A program made the translations under genes and the position numbers. Shown here in pieces: positions 7,160 to 15,311 of a stretch of DNA of 34,051 nucleotides (within the stretch, counting starts at the first letter, position 1; each line of letters begins with the position of its first letter). The notes below the pieces were generated by a model. It was not told where the DNA came from. It searched no databases and saw only the letters and a list, made by a program, of their open reading frames with translations. Source of the DNA: an uncultured Candidatus Woesearchaeota archaeon (GTDB lineage Archaea; Nanobdellota; Nanobdellia; UBA10117); NCBI GenBank assembly GCA_903864915.1, contig CAIPHS010000005.1:67968-102018 (forward strand). The letters run 5' to 3'.

Positions 7160-9364
7160 TTAGTCGAAAATCGGCTTAGGCAGTTCCTTAGGTAGACCCT
7201 TTCTTTCCCTGATTCGCATGACTGTCTGCAGCTGAAGATCCATAGGCAGCTTCTTGTAATTGACATCTATCAACGACTGGAAGCCTCTTCCGCCTGTTGC
7301 ACTCTTTAGCGCAGCTTCAAAGCCAAACGTTTCCGAAATAGGAATGTCTGCAATTACGACATATCTTGTTCCTTGCTGTGTCGTGTCCATAACAAGGCCA
7401 CGCCTTCCGCCAATCAGCTTTGTTGTTTCCGTCAGATATTCTGTGGGCGTATCTATCCTTGTTGTCTGTACAGGCTCATATAGAACAGTGCCAGCCAAAA
7501 GCATGGCGTTCATGATGGCTTGTCTCGAACAAGGAATCATCTGTCCCGGTCCCCGATGGATTGAATCCTCGTGCAATTTAGCATCTGTGATTATGATTTT
7601 CAAACCATAACATGGTTCTCTTGCCATAGGTCCCTGGTTTACGATTTCTTCGAAGCCTTCCATTACCATCTCTATGATTTCCCCGATGTGCACAATTCCC
7701 CTCGTGGCCTCAACGAGAACATTGCCGCCATAAATCTCAACAACTTGTTTTGCCTGGTCGCGGTCCATTCCGGCTGCAGACAAAGCATCTATTATGTCTT
7801 TCTTGGTTTTCTTTATCTTGCCTTCGGGAATCTTTCCTGACTTGATTGCTTTGTAAACACCTTCTTCCAGAGGCTCTGCCCTAACAAACAGTCTGTTATG
7901 CCTGTTTGGAGATTTGCCTTCCACTTCTTCAGATGGTTTTGCAACAGTCTCAGTGTAAACAACAACGGGCGGGGAAACAATTATGTCAAGCCCTTTCTCC
8001 CTGATCTTTCTTTCGACTTTCGCATCCAAATGCAATTCGCCCAGGCCTGAAACTAATGTTTCTCCGGTTTCAGGGCTGATTTTTATTCTTAGAGTCGGGT
8101 CTTCTGCACCCAAAATCTTCAAGTACTCAATCAATTTCGGCAAGTCCTGCGGATTCCTTGGCTCTATGGCCTTTGTAACTACAGGCTCGAAAATGTGCTT
8201 TATGGATTCGAATGGTTCTATGTTTCTGCCAGAATCGCAGATTGTTTCACCGACAGCGCCGCCCGATAATCCAACTATTCCCACGACATTACCGGCAACT
8301 GCTTTCTGTATTGCAATTCTTCTCAAAGCTATGAACGTGCTCAATTGCTGTATCTTGACATCCTTGTTAGCCTTCACGAGATGAACCTGCTGCCCCTCCA
8401 GGATTTGTCCTGAGAATATTCTTGCTGTTGCGATCATGCCTGCATGCGGGTCGTATGTGATTTTTGTCAGGCCTGCAGCCAGCTCTCCATTAGCATCTGC
8501 TTTCAGCAAACTTTTTCCTAATTCAGACTCATAATCGCCTTTCCACAATCTTGGAATCCTGTATTTCTGCGCTTCCAGAGGCGAAGGCAGGTGCTTGGCT
8601 ACCATGTCCAGCACAACTACATGCGCAGGAGCCCTTTGTGCAAGCTCTTCATCCCTGTCCTGGGAGCAGAGTTCTATGATATCCTTGAATGTTATCTTGA
8701 ATTGCTTCATAGCAGGCACTGATATTGCCCACTTTCTCAACGCGGAACCAAATGCAACAGTTCCCTCTTCAACAGAAAGCATCCACTTGTCCTTGAATTC
8801 GGGCTCTACATTTTTCAAAATGAACTGGTTAATTTCATTAACTAAATCAGTTAATCTTTTCTGAAGTTGTACTGGCGTTAATTTCAATTCTTTTATTGCC
8901 CTGTCAACTTTGTTTATGAAAAGTATTGGCTTTACCCTTTCTGACAGTGCCTGGTGCAACACGGTTTCAGTCTGTGGCATCATGCCTTCAACTGCGCATG
9001 CCAGAACCACTGCGCCATCAACAGCCCTTAGTGCCTGCGTGACATCCGCGCCGAAATCGACGTGCCCTGGCGTGTCCATCAAATTGACCAGAAAATCTTC
9101 ACCTTTGTACTTGTGCGCCATCGTTACTGTGGCACCGTAGATTGTCATCAATCGCTCATGTTCCTGCTTGTCAACCCACGTAAGCATCCTTTCACCAACA
9201 AGCTCTTTGGACATCATGCCTGCTTCTGCAGCAAGGTTGTCTGTGAGGCATGTTTTGCCGTGGTGGATGTGCGCGACTATTCCGATATTCCTGATATTTT
9301 TCTGGTTAAGCATCAATTTCTGAACGTTTTCTGAGTGCTCAATTTCTTTTCCTGTTGCTGCCAT
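7160..9364 (-). CDS. fusA: Translation elongation factor EF-2 with altered P-loop and switch I
   Basis: The translocation GTPase, 734 residues, the usual archaeal length. G3 DTPGHVDFG (98-106) and G4 NKVD (151-154) are normal. The diphthamide loop is intact: KLHEDSIHRGPGQ with the modified histidine at about H603. Two catalytic motifs deviate from the common archaeal form: the P-loop reads AHIHHGKT (31-38), with histidine 34 where aspartate is normally found, and switch I reads ERLMTIYGATV where RGITI is normal. The threonine of switch I is kept. Everything else looks functional, and as a single essential gene it is presumably active. A TATA box 21-31 bases before the ATG suggests a leaderless message. 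Confidence 0.97.
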   Translation of the reverse strand: MAATGKEIEHSENVQKLMLNQKNIRNIGIVAHIHHGKTCLTDNLAAEAGMMSKELVGERMLTWVDKQEHERLMTIYGATVTMAHKYKGEDFLVNLMDTPGHVDFGADVTQALRAVDGAVVLACAVEGMMPQTETVLHQALSERVKPILFINKVDRAIKELKLTPVQLQKRLTDLVNEINQFILKNVEPEFKDKWMLSVEEGTVAFGSALRKWAISVPAMKQFKITFKDIIELCSQDRDEELAQRAPAHVVVLDMVAKHLPSPLEAQKYRIPRLWKGDYESELGKSLLKADANGELAAGLTKITYDPHAGMIATARIFSGQILEGQQVHLVKANKDVKIQQLSTFIALRRIAIQKAVAGNVVGIVGLSGGAVGETICDSGRNIEPFESIKHIFEPVVTKAIEPRNPQDLPKLIEYLKILGAEDPTLRIKISPETGETLVSGLGELHLDAKVERKIREKGLDIIVSPPVVVYTETVAKPSEEVEGKSPNRHNRLFVRAEPLEEGVYKAIKSGKIPEGKIKKTKKDIIDALSAAGMDRDQAKQVVEIYGGNVLVEATRGIVHIGEIIEMVMEGFEEIVNQGPMAREPCYGLKIIITDAKLHEDSIHRGPGQMIPCSRQAIMNAMLLAGTVLYEPVQTTRIDTPTEYLTETTKLIGGRRGLVMDTTQQGTRYVVIADIPISETFGFEAALKSATGGRGFQSLIDVNYKKLPMDLQLQTVMRIRERKGLPKELPKPIFD

Positions 9365-9384
9365 AAGTGCGACTTTAAAGCATC

Positions 9385-9395
9385 ATTTATAAAAG
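9385..9395 (-). promoter_or_regulatory. TATA box of EF-2
   Basis: Minus strand CTTTTATAAAT, ending 21 bases before the ATG at 9364. This spacing puts initiation at or next to the start codon. Confidence 0.55.
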
Positions 9396-9436
9396 CTTTG
9401 ACTCGCGGAAATATGTAAAACCAGCCTGCTTTGCCT

Positions 9437-10915
9437 CTACTTTGCAAACTTCTTGTAAAAGTAGCCGCACAAATCCTTGATTTTGACCCTTTCCTGCTTC
9501 ATAGTGTCCCTGTTTCTCACAGTAACGTCTTTTTTCTTCAAGGAATCAAAGTCTATTGTTATGCAGAATGGTGTTCCGATTTCATCCATCCTTCTGTATC
9601 TTTTTCCAATCGAGCCCGATTCGTCATAGGAGCATTTGTAGCAGTTTTTCAACTCATCATAGACTTCTGTCGCAAGTTCGGGGATCTTTTCCTTGCTTAC
9701 CAACGGGAAGATTGCAACTTGAATTGGTGCTATTTTTGGGCTTAATTTCAGCACAATTCTTGTTTCCTTGTCAACAATTTCTTCTGTGTAAGCGTTATCC
9801 AGGATTGCAAATACTGTCCTATCGACACCAAATGAGTCTTCCCAGACCCAGGGCAAGACTTTCTCATTCGCATCAATTACTGACAGGTCCTGGCTGCTTC
9901 CTTTGCTGTGTGATTTCAGATCATGGTCTGTTCTGTAGTGATTTGCAACAATCTCTGTCCAGCCAAATGATGTCAGAACTTCAAAATCCCATGCAGATTT
10001 TGCGTAGAATGGTTTCTCCTCAGATCCAATTTCCCGCAAGCGCATATTTTCTTTTTTAATTCCCAATGATTCGTAGAATTGCATCAGCAATGCAAGATAA
10101 TATGCTTCGATTTTGCTCTTGAAGTATTTTTTCTTCAGCGCTTCTTCTATGGAAATTGTGATAATCTTTTCTTCCTTACCTAGAAGAGCCAATCTTACTT
10201 CATGCTTCTTGTATTGGTCATATTTTTCGAACGCGTCTTCATTCTTGGGGTTGAAGAAAACTTCAACTTCCATTTGTGTGAACTGTCTCATCCGGAATAA
10301 TCCCTGTCTTGGCGAAATTTCGTTCCTGCAAATCAAACCGACCTGCGCCAACCCTATTGGAAGCTTTGCGCGCATCGAATTGTAAACTTTTTGGAAATCT
10401 ACAAAAATAGACTGGCAGGTCTCTGGCCTGAAGTACATTAATTCAGAATCCTTGGGTCCAAAGAAAGTCTTGACCATCAGGTTAAACATCTTCACAGGCA
10501 TCAATTCACCCTTGCATTTCGGGCAATGAATTTTGTTTGCCTTGATTAGCTTGTCAAACTCTTCCGGCTTCATGGCCTCCGGGACAATTTTCTTTGTGAC
10601 TTCTTCAATCAATTTGTCCGCTCGGTATATGCCTTTGCACTTGTGGCATTCGGTCAAAGGATCCTGGAAGCTTGTAAGATGGCCTGATGCCTCGAAAACT
10701 TTAGGAGGCATTATTGGGCTTCCATCGATTTCAAGCATCCCGTCTTTTTCAACAAACTCCTTTCTCCAAAGTTCGATTACATTTCTCTTGAGAGCCGCGC
10801 CTATTGGGCCATAATCATAGAAGCCTGCAGGGCCTTTGTAAATCTCGGAAGCGGGAAAGAATATTGCCTTTCTTGTGGCAAGGTCTAATATCTTGTCATA
10901 TTTGGTTTCGGCCAT
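9437..10915 (-). CDS. glyS: Glycyl-tRNA synthetase, alpha2 type
   Basis: Class IIa synthetase that charges tRNA-Gly; 492 residues. The opening GPAGFYDYGPIGAALKRNV is motif 1 of the eukaryotic/archaeal-type homodimeric enzyme. Four cysteines, CHKC (90-93) and CPKC (131-134), flank the insertion typical of archaeal forms and likely bind zinc. Motif 2 is seen in RNEISPRQGLFRMRQFTQ, and motif 3 in DSFGVDRTVFAIL. The C-terminal anticodon-binding domain begins around APIQVAIFPLV. The length is somewhat short but no domain is missing. The promoter overlaps that of the divergent gene at 10966. Confidence 0.97.
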   Translation of the reverse strand: MAETKYDKILDLATRKAIFFPASEIYKGPAGFYDYGPIGAALKRNVIELWRKEFVEKDGMLEIDGSPIMPPKVFEASGHLTSFQDPLTECHKCKGIYRADKLIEEVTKKIVPEAMKPEEFDKLIKANKIHCPKCKGELMPVKMFNLMVKTFFGPKDSELMYFRPETCQSIFVDFQKVYNSMRAKLPIGLAQVGLICRNEISPRQGLFRMRQFTQMEVEVFFNPKNEDAFEKYDQYKKHEVRLALLGKEEKIITISIEEALKKKYFKSKIEAYYLALLMQFYESLGIKKENMRLREIGSEEKPFYAKSAWDFEVLTSFGWTEIVANHYRTDHDLKSHSKGSSQDLSVIDANEKVLPWVWEDSFGVDRTVFAILDNAYTEEIVDKETRIVLKLSPKIAPIQVAIFPLVSKEKIPELATEVYDELKNCYKCSYDESGSIGKRYRRMDEIGTPFCITIDFDSLKKKDVTVRNRDTMKQERVKIKDLCGYFYKKFAK

Positions 10916-10934
10916 GGCTCTGTTAACTAAACAA

Positions 10935-10944
10935 TACTTAAAAG
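10935..10944. promoter_or_regulatory. Shared TATA-like site between glyS and a divergent orphan gene
   Basis: TACTTAAAAG reads as a TATA-like element on either strand. It lies 20-29 bases before the glyS ATG (10915) and 22-31 bases before the ATG at 10966. Both messages would be leaderless or nearly so. Confidence 0.45.
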
Positions 10945-10965
10945 ATTTTGCTGTCCCTAAAAAGC

Positions 10966-11334
10966 ATGCTAGAAGCTATTCTAAGGGCTTGGAAACACCC
11001 TTCAAAGGACGAACCCGATGCGGCTAAATTAGCGAGCGCAAGAGCCTGTGTCCTTAATGTGGCCAAATACCTGAGCAATCATACTGCATTTATCCTTGAC
11101 CATTACCTGCTGAAAGAATTTGTTGATGCTGGTGGAAACAAAGAGACGCTTTATGCAATTTTATTGCCGGTTTACGAGCAGGCTTACAAAGATCAATTTA
11201 GACTTGCTGAAGAGTTCAAGAAAATATCTGGAGGCATTTATTTTGAAATGGTCATGAATTACGCCAGCGCCTATGCTTCAGAAGTAAAACGCATAAAAAG
11301 TAAATTAGAACAAAAAACTAAGGCATCCACATAG
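10966..11334 (+). CDS. Conserved-looking helical protein, unknown function
   Basis: A 122-residue soluble protein rich in alpha helix and charged residues, opening MLEAILRAWKHPSKDEPD. It has no signal peptide, membrane segment or metal motif. An upstream in-frame TTG at 10948 would add six residues, but the TATA-like TACTTAAAAG at 10935-10944 puts initiation near 10966, so the ATG is preferred as a leaderless start. It is divergent from glyS and convergent with the next gene. I do not recognise a family; it could be a nucleic-acid or ribosome-associated small protein, but nothing in the sequence proves this. Confidence 0.65.
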   Translation: MLEAILRAWKHPSKDEPDAAKLASARACVLNVAKYLSNHTAFILDHYLLKEFVDAGGNKETLYAILLPVYEQAYKDQFRLAEEFKKISGGIYFEMVMNYASAYASEVKRIKSKLEQKTKAST

Positions 11335-11382
11335 CTTTCTTGTAATTGAACACCTTAGGGACTATAAAACAAAATAAAGAAT

Positions 11383-12072
11383 TTATTTCTTAAGCTTTTT
11401 TTCCAAATCAGAGCGCACCCCAACCATACAGGCATCAAAGTCGAGATTCTTGTTGAAGAGAAAGGATGACCTTGGGTAGAAGTAGCCTATGCTGAAGGTA
11501 AAAACCTGCTGTGTTGGCACATCTGACTCGTCTGCTAGACAAATACCCATTGCAGGTTCGGAATTATGTTTCTTGAATGCTGCATTAACATGTTGCTGCA
11601 ATAATTTCTTATTGCCTGCAAGTGCCCGCCAGACAGGGTGTCTCAAAACCTTGTTTTTTGGCAGGTAGTTATTTCCACCAAATGAGGACATGCCTGTTTT
11701 TTCCAAATATTCTCGGGCAAATATCTTGCCTTGTAAATTATTAAATTGCTCTTCTGTCAAAATTAATGCGCCGTCCTTAAGTTCTGGATTTTTAGGCATG
11801 GAAAAACCTTCACCAATCTTTACTTGGCCTTTGTAACAAGCAATCCATGTGCTTGCATCATAACAATTGCTCCAAGCAAGCTCTATTGCCGGCGTATAGC
11901 CTGATTTTAAAGCATACAACCTAAATTGCATCAAATTTTTAACTGATGCTTTTTTCCTGTCGTCTTGATCTATGGCAACCTCAACATCGATTCTTCGCGG
12001 ACCTTTAAACACCTTATATTTTGGTCCCTGAGGTGCGAAATAAACATCTTTGGTTTGAACTCCTTCTGCCAT
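11383..12072 (-). CDS. Orphan soluble protein of 229 residues, unknown function
   Basis: A protein with mixed strands and helices, no signal peptide and no membrane segment. It begins MAEGVQTKDVYFAPQGPKY. Aromatic and cysteine residues cluster in ELAWSNCYDASTWIACYKG, and the end is basic (DLEKKLKK). The frame stays open 23 codons upstream to 12141, but that extension reads through the TATA box (GCTTTAAAAAGC at 12096-12107), which sits about 25 bases before the ATG at 12072; a leaderless start there is therefore chosen. It is downstream of the splicing endonuclease on the same strand but has its own promoter. No family recognised. Confidence 0.72.
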   Translation of the reverse strand: MAEGVQTKDVYFAPQGPKYKVFKGPRRIDVEVAIDQDDRKKASVKNLMQFRLYALKSGYTPAIELAWSNCYDASTWIACYKGQVKIGEGFSMPKNPELKDGALILTEEQFNNLQGKIFAREYLEKTGMSSFGGNNYLPKNKVLRHPVWRALAGNKKLLQQHVNAAFKKHNSEPAMGICLADESDVPTQQVFTFSIGYFYPRSSFLFNKNLDFDACMVGVRSDLEKKLKK

Positions 12073-12095
12073 CTTAATTTTTAAATAAAGATGTA

Positions 12096-12107
12096 GCTTT
12101 TTAAAGC
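12096..12107 (-). promoter_or_regulatory. TATA box deciding the start of the 229-residue orphan
   Basis: Minus strand GCTTTAAAAAGC lies 24-35 bases before ATG 12072 and inside the longer open frame, arguing against the upstream ATG at 12141. Confidence 0.5.
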
Positions 12108-12167
12108 TTGTCAATATAGCAGTTATTGGCTGATCTTTCAACTAAAAATTATATCATACATATAAAT

Positions 12168-12812
12168 TTAGGGCTTCTTCCAGCTGATTTGATAATAAGT
12201 TATTTCTCCTTCAGCATCCACAATACCCACCATCAGATTCTTTCTTGTGCTGTGTGCAACCCGATTCATTGCTGCAAACTGCCTCCAGGTATAGGAATCG
12301 CCTTCTGATGTTGCGAATAGCACCCACATTGCATGAGCCTGGCCTGGCTTTACGCCTCTTGGGTAAACCCGGTAATCAGCGCCAAACTTCAATGCAGTCT
12401 TTGTTATGTAACCTCTTGTCCTTATATCGCGATAAACCTGATAGCGAATCCAAAAATTCTTTTCTTTCTTGCTTGCAAAATTGACAAACTGCGGGAATTT
12501 CAATTGCTTCTTGCCATCAAAGATTTTTAATTTTCCGCGCTCCATCAAATAAAGGGCCTCATCCAAGGCGAATTCCAGCCTTTTTTCTTTTATTCCATGT
12601 ATCTCGCCAAAAGAACTTCTGTCAAAGAACTGCTGGGCCAATTGGAAGTCCTCAGTCACGGCAACTTTGTTGCCAATCAGGTGGCCTTTTACAGCCCTTG
12701 TAAGCTTGACTTCATCCATAGCTGGAGCTTCGGGGCTATGTCGTTCTAAGTCAATCTTTTCTATGTCTGATTCTTCAGTCTTAGATACCTTAGGTACTTT
12801 CTTTTTTCCCAT
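12168..12812 (-). CDS. endA: tRNA-splicing endonuclease
   Basis: Cuts bulge-helix-bulge introns from pre-tRNA and pre-rRNA. It has 214 residues. The catalytic triad is clear: Y150 in ADYRVYPRGVKPG, H160 in GQAHAMWVL and K191 in VAHSTRKNLMVG. The spacings of 10 and 31 residues equal those of the Methanocaldococcus jannaschii enzyme (Y115, H125, K156). A single catalytic domain of this size fits the homotetrameric alpha4 type, here with a charged N-terminal extension of about 30 residues (MGKKKVPKVSKTEES) that is probably disordered. It diverges from the membrane-protein gene at 12911. Confidence 0.93.
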   Translation of the reverse strand: MGKKKVPKVSKTEESDIEKIDLERHSPEAPAMDEVKLTRAVKGHLIGNKVAVTEDFQLAQQFFDRSSFGEIHGIKEKRLEFALDEALYLMERGKLKIFDGKKQLKFPQFVNFASKKEKNFWIRYQVYRDIRTRGYITKTALKFGADYRVYPRGVKPGQAHAMWVLFATSEGDSYTWRQFAAMNRVAHSTRKNLMVGIVDAEGEITYYQISWKKP

Positions 12813-12910
12813 ATTTCAGCTAGAACTACGCGCCTGACAGCTTCGCTGACAGACTGAGCGTGTCCCTTAAACAGAGAAAGCTTTTAGAGGTTTAAAAATC
12901 TACTGTACGC

Positions 12911-13348
12911 ATGGTTGTGACTGGCGATATTATAGCATTAGCTGCTGTCATCGGACTTGTTTTGATTGAAATTATCCCTGAAAAACCTCAGCGAATAACG
13001 TGGGGAATTATGCTTCTTATCCTGGGGCTTGTGCCAGTTTTATTTATGATGAATTGGATAGCAATTGACATATTTTCATACCCATTAACAGGCTTTGTTG
13101 CAATGTTTATAGCCATTGTCGCTGGAGAAATGTTATTTACCGAAGGATTAAAAGAAGCGAATATCGCGCTTAAAATACTAAGTACTATTATGGGCTTAGT
13201 CATTATCATAGTAACGTCAATACCTTGGCTGGGAGATTTCAACGCCATAAGCTTTCAATTACCTTCTTATTCTCCAGTTATTGATTTTGCCATATATCTC
13301 GTTGCAGGCATACTAACGATAATTGGCGGGTTTAAAGCCAGCGCTTAG
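12911..13348 (+). CDS. Multi-pass membrane protein, unknown function
   Basis: A 145-residue protein with four or five hydrophobic helices: IIALAAVIGLVLIEII near the start, WGIMLLILGLVPVLFMM, GFVAMFIAIVAGEMLF, IMGLVIIIVTSIPWL and FAIYLVAGILTIIGGF at the end. Short polar loops carry few charges. TTTAAAAATC at 12891-12900 is a TATA-like element close to the ATG, so the leader is very short or absent. RNase Z follows 39 bases later on the same strand and may be cotranscribed. No family recognised. Confidence 0.75.
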   Translation: MVVTGDIIALAAVIGLVLIEIIPEKPQRITWGIMLLILGLVPVLFMMNWIAIDIFSYPLTGFVAMFIAIVAGEMLFTEGLKEANIALKILSTIMGLVIIIVTSIPWLGDFNAISFQLPSYSPVIDFAIYLVAGILTIIGGFKASA

Positions 13349-13387
13349 CTTCAAAACCTTTTTAGAGGCTTAACATATAATTTAGGC

Positions 13388-14290
13388 ATGAGAGCTGTAA
13401 TTTTGGGGACTGCATCGGCATTTCCTACACGGGAAAGGGCGCATTCAGCGACATTCCTAGATATAGGAACGGAGGCGCTGCTGTTCGATTGTGGCGAGTC
13501 TGTCCAGAGGCAGATGACATTTGCAAAGCTCAGCCCCATGAAGATTTCGAAGATATTCATAACGCACTGGCATGGCGACCATGTCCTTGGTCTTGGCGGT
13601 TTATTGCAGAGCATGCAGTTGAATCAGAGGAAAAAGCCAGTTGATATATGCGGGCCTGAAGAGACCAGGCAGCGGTTTAACTATATGATGAAGGCTTTTG
13701 AGTTCAGGACTCAATACCCAATTAATGTCTATGAAATAAAGGCTGGCCAGAAGCCGTTCAAGATTCTTGAGAAAGAAAATTATGAAATCTGGGCAATAAG
13801 GTGTAAGCATCCGCTTGCATGCATTGCATTTTCTTATGTCGAGAAGCCAAGGAGAAGGATTGACATCACGTGCCTAAAGAAATTTGGCCTTGTGAATGAT
13901 CCTATTATAAAAAATCTGCAGGCTGGCAAAGACATAATGTGGAAGGGCAAGAAAATTGCCGCATCCAAAGCAACATACATGCAGAAAGGCAAGAAATTTG
14001 TTTACATAGTTGATGCGGGCTATTCAGAAAACCTGGTAGGATTTGCAAAAGACGCTGATGTCCTCATATGCGAAGCCACATTCACAAAGGATTTGAGTGT
14101 GGAGGCCAGAGAGTTTGGCCACATGACTTCAACAGATGCCGCTATGCTGGCAAAGAAAGCCAATGTAAAGCAGCTGGTAATAACACACTTCAGCCAGAGA
14201 TATAGGGATGCGACAGAACTTTTGCAGGAAGCCAGAAAAGTTTTCAAGAACACTGTAGCTGCAAAAGATTTTATGGAAATTAAAATCTAA
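13388..14290 (+). CDS. rnz: Ribonuclease Z (tRNA 3' processing endonuclease)
   Basis: A metallo-beta-lactamase-fold enzyme that removes the 3' trailer of pre-tRNAs, 300 residues. The metal-binding THWHGDH motif is at 59-65 (H60, H62, D64, H65). Further ligands are likely in RCKHPLACIAFSY, VDAGYSEN and VITHFSQRY. The opening VILGTASAFPTRERAHSA matches the family. The usual flexible-arm glycine motif is replaced by GLVNDPIIKNLQAG, so the tRNA-clamping exosite is atypical. The tRNA-Arg gene in this window encodes no CCA, so a trimmed 3' end is needed before CCA addition. Confidence 0.93.
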   Translation: MRAVILGTASAFPTRERAHSATFLDIGTEALLFDCGESVQRQMTFAKLSPMKISKIFITHWHGDHVLGLGGLLQSMQLNQRKKPVDICGPEETRQRFNYMMKAFEFRTQYPINVYEIKAGQKPFKILEKENYEIWAIRCKHPLACIAFSYVEKPRRRIDITCLKKFGLVNDPIIKNLQAGKDIMWKGKKIAASKATYMQKGKKFVYIVDAGYSENLVGFAKDADVLICEATFTKDLSVEAREFGHMTSTDAAMLAKKANVKQLVITHFSQRYRDATELLQEARKVFKNTVAAKDFMEIKI

Positions 14291-14324
14291 GGGCCCCAAT
14301 TACTTAACTTATTTTTCATCATAA

Positions 14325-15224
14325 TTATTTCGGGACGCATTGATTATTTATAGTGGCCATCTGCTCAGGGGTGCAATCAATGCCGGGGATGCAGTCCAGG
14401 TCGAACCCATCGTTGCATTTGTAGCCGTCTTTGCAGTTGAATCTATTGATACAGTCCATGCACTTACTGTTGGTTTGTTCGCATAACTGATGCCCCAATA
14501 TACATCCATCGCAGGTCTTTGTGCACTGGGAATCATCTGAACATTCGCGAGGTGCGCTTTCCCCGGTCACGACCACCGTCTTGGACACCTGTTTCAGCGG
14601 CTGGATTCCTTCAAGCTCATCCAATGTTGCTTTATTGCAGTCTTTGTTCAGTTCGCTCTCGACAGTAAAGCAGTCATAGACCGCCATCGAATAGGAATAT
14701 GTTCCTGGATTGGTAAAATGGTCGCCTCCTGGCACCTGCAGCGTCATGTCCATCATACCGCGCTTGTCTGGATTGTCAAAGTCTATGTCATTGAAGGTTC
14801 CGGAAAGTACCGCACGAAGATCCGGTGCATAGCTGACGCCCGGGCTGTACGCGCCTTGATTCGGATAGGTATACATTACGAGTCCTTTGAACGGTGAACC
14901 AGTGTACTTTATGTAATATTCGCCGTTCACCTTTTCATCAACAACATATGTGGGATTTATTCTAATGTCTAAATCCAATAGAGAACTGGAAGGTGCTTGC
15001 TGTTCTGGCTGTGTCTTGTTCTCAGAAGCTGCAGTAGGTTCTGTCAGATTTTCTGGGGTGTTCTCTGGCGTCTGCTCTTCTGTAGATGGTGCTGCCTGCG
15101 TTTTTTCCTTTGTAGGTGTGGTTACATTACCCGAAGATTTGCTAAATGGAAGTGTGCATCCGCTAACTAAGAATAAAGCAACAATCAATACAAATACTAT
15201 TGGAATTAGTTTATCTTTTATCAT
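14325..15224 (-). CDS. Secreted Cys-rich lipoprotein
   Basis: A 299-residue predicted lipoprotein. The signal peptide is residues 1-22 (hydrophobic LIPIVFVLIVALFLVSG) followed by lipobox cysteine C23 in LVSGC. A Thr/Pro/Glu/Asn-rich linker of about 60 residues comes next, then a beta-rich domain (about 85-215) beginning LLDLDIRINPTYVVDEKVNG. The last 80 residues hold twelve cysteines in short spacings (QCTKTCDGCILG; KDGYKCNDGFDLDC), which suggests a disulfide-knotted module outside the cell. A TATA-like TTTAAATAC lies about 35-45 bases upstream. It is the last gene of the minus-strand envelope island. The function is unknown; a surface binding protein is plausible. Confidence 0.8.
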   Translation of the reverse strand: MIKDKLIPIVFVLIVALFLVSGCTLPFSKSSGNVTTPTKEKTQAAPSTEEQTPENTPENLTEPTAASENKTQPEQQAPSSSLLDLDIRINPTYVVDEKVNGEYYIKYTGSPFKGLVMYTYPNQGAYSPGVSYAPDLRAVLSGTFNDIDFDNPDKRGMMDMTLQVPGGDHFTNPGTYSYSMAVYDCFTVESELNKDCNKATLDELEGIQPLKQVSKTVVVTGESAPRECSDDSQCTKTCDGCILGHQLCEQTNSKCMDCINRFNCKDGYKCNDGFDLDCIPGIDCTPEQMATINNQCVPK

Positions 15225-15311
15225 TCCAGTCAGTGCTCCATATAAGCAAGTTCTTAGTATTTAAATCTTAGTTAAATGCAAATTAAATAAAAATTTAAAA
15301 TAAAAAATCAA

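Noticed and set aside
7260-7340. Apparent loss of the EF-2 diphthamide histidine in the SATGGRGF segment near the C-terminus
   Set aside because: That segment is not the modification site. The diphthamide histidine belongs to the KLHEDSIHRG loop and is present at about residue 603.
12073-12141. N-terminal extension of the 229-residue orphan
   Set aside because: The extension is the translation of the TATA region GCTTTAAAAAGC; the start at 12072 fits promoter spacing.
12834-12852. CTGACAG direct repeats upstream of endA as a possible C/D-box guide RNA
   Set aside because: No convincing C box or guide spacing is present; the repeats are only seven bases, and the local hairpin has a four-base stem.
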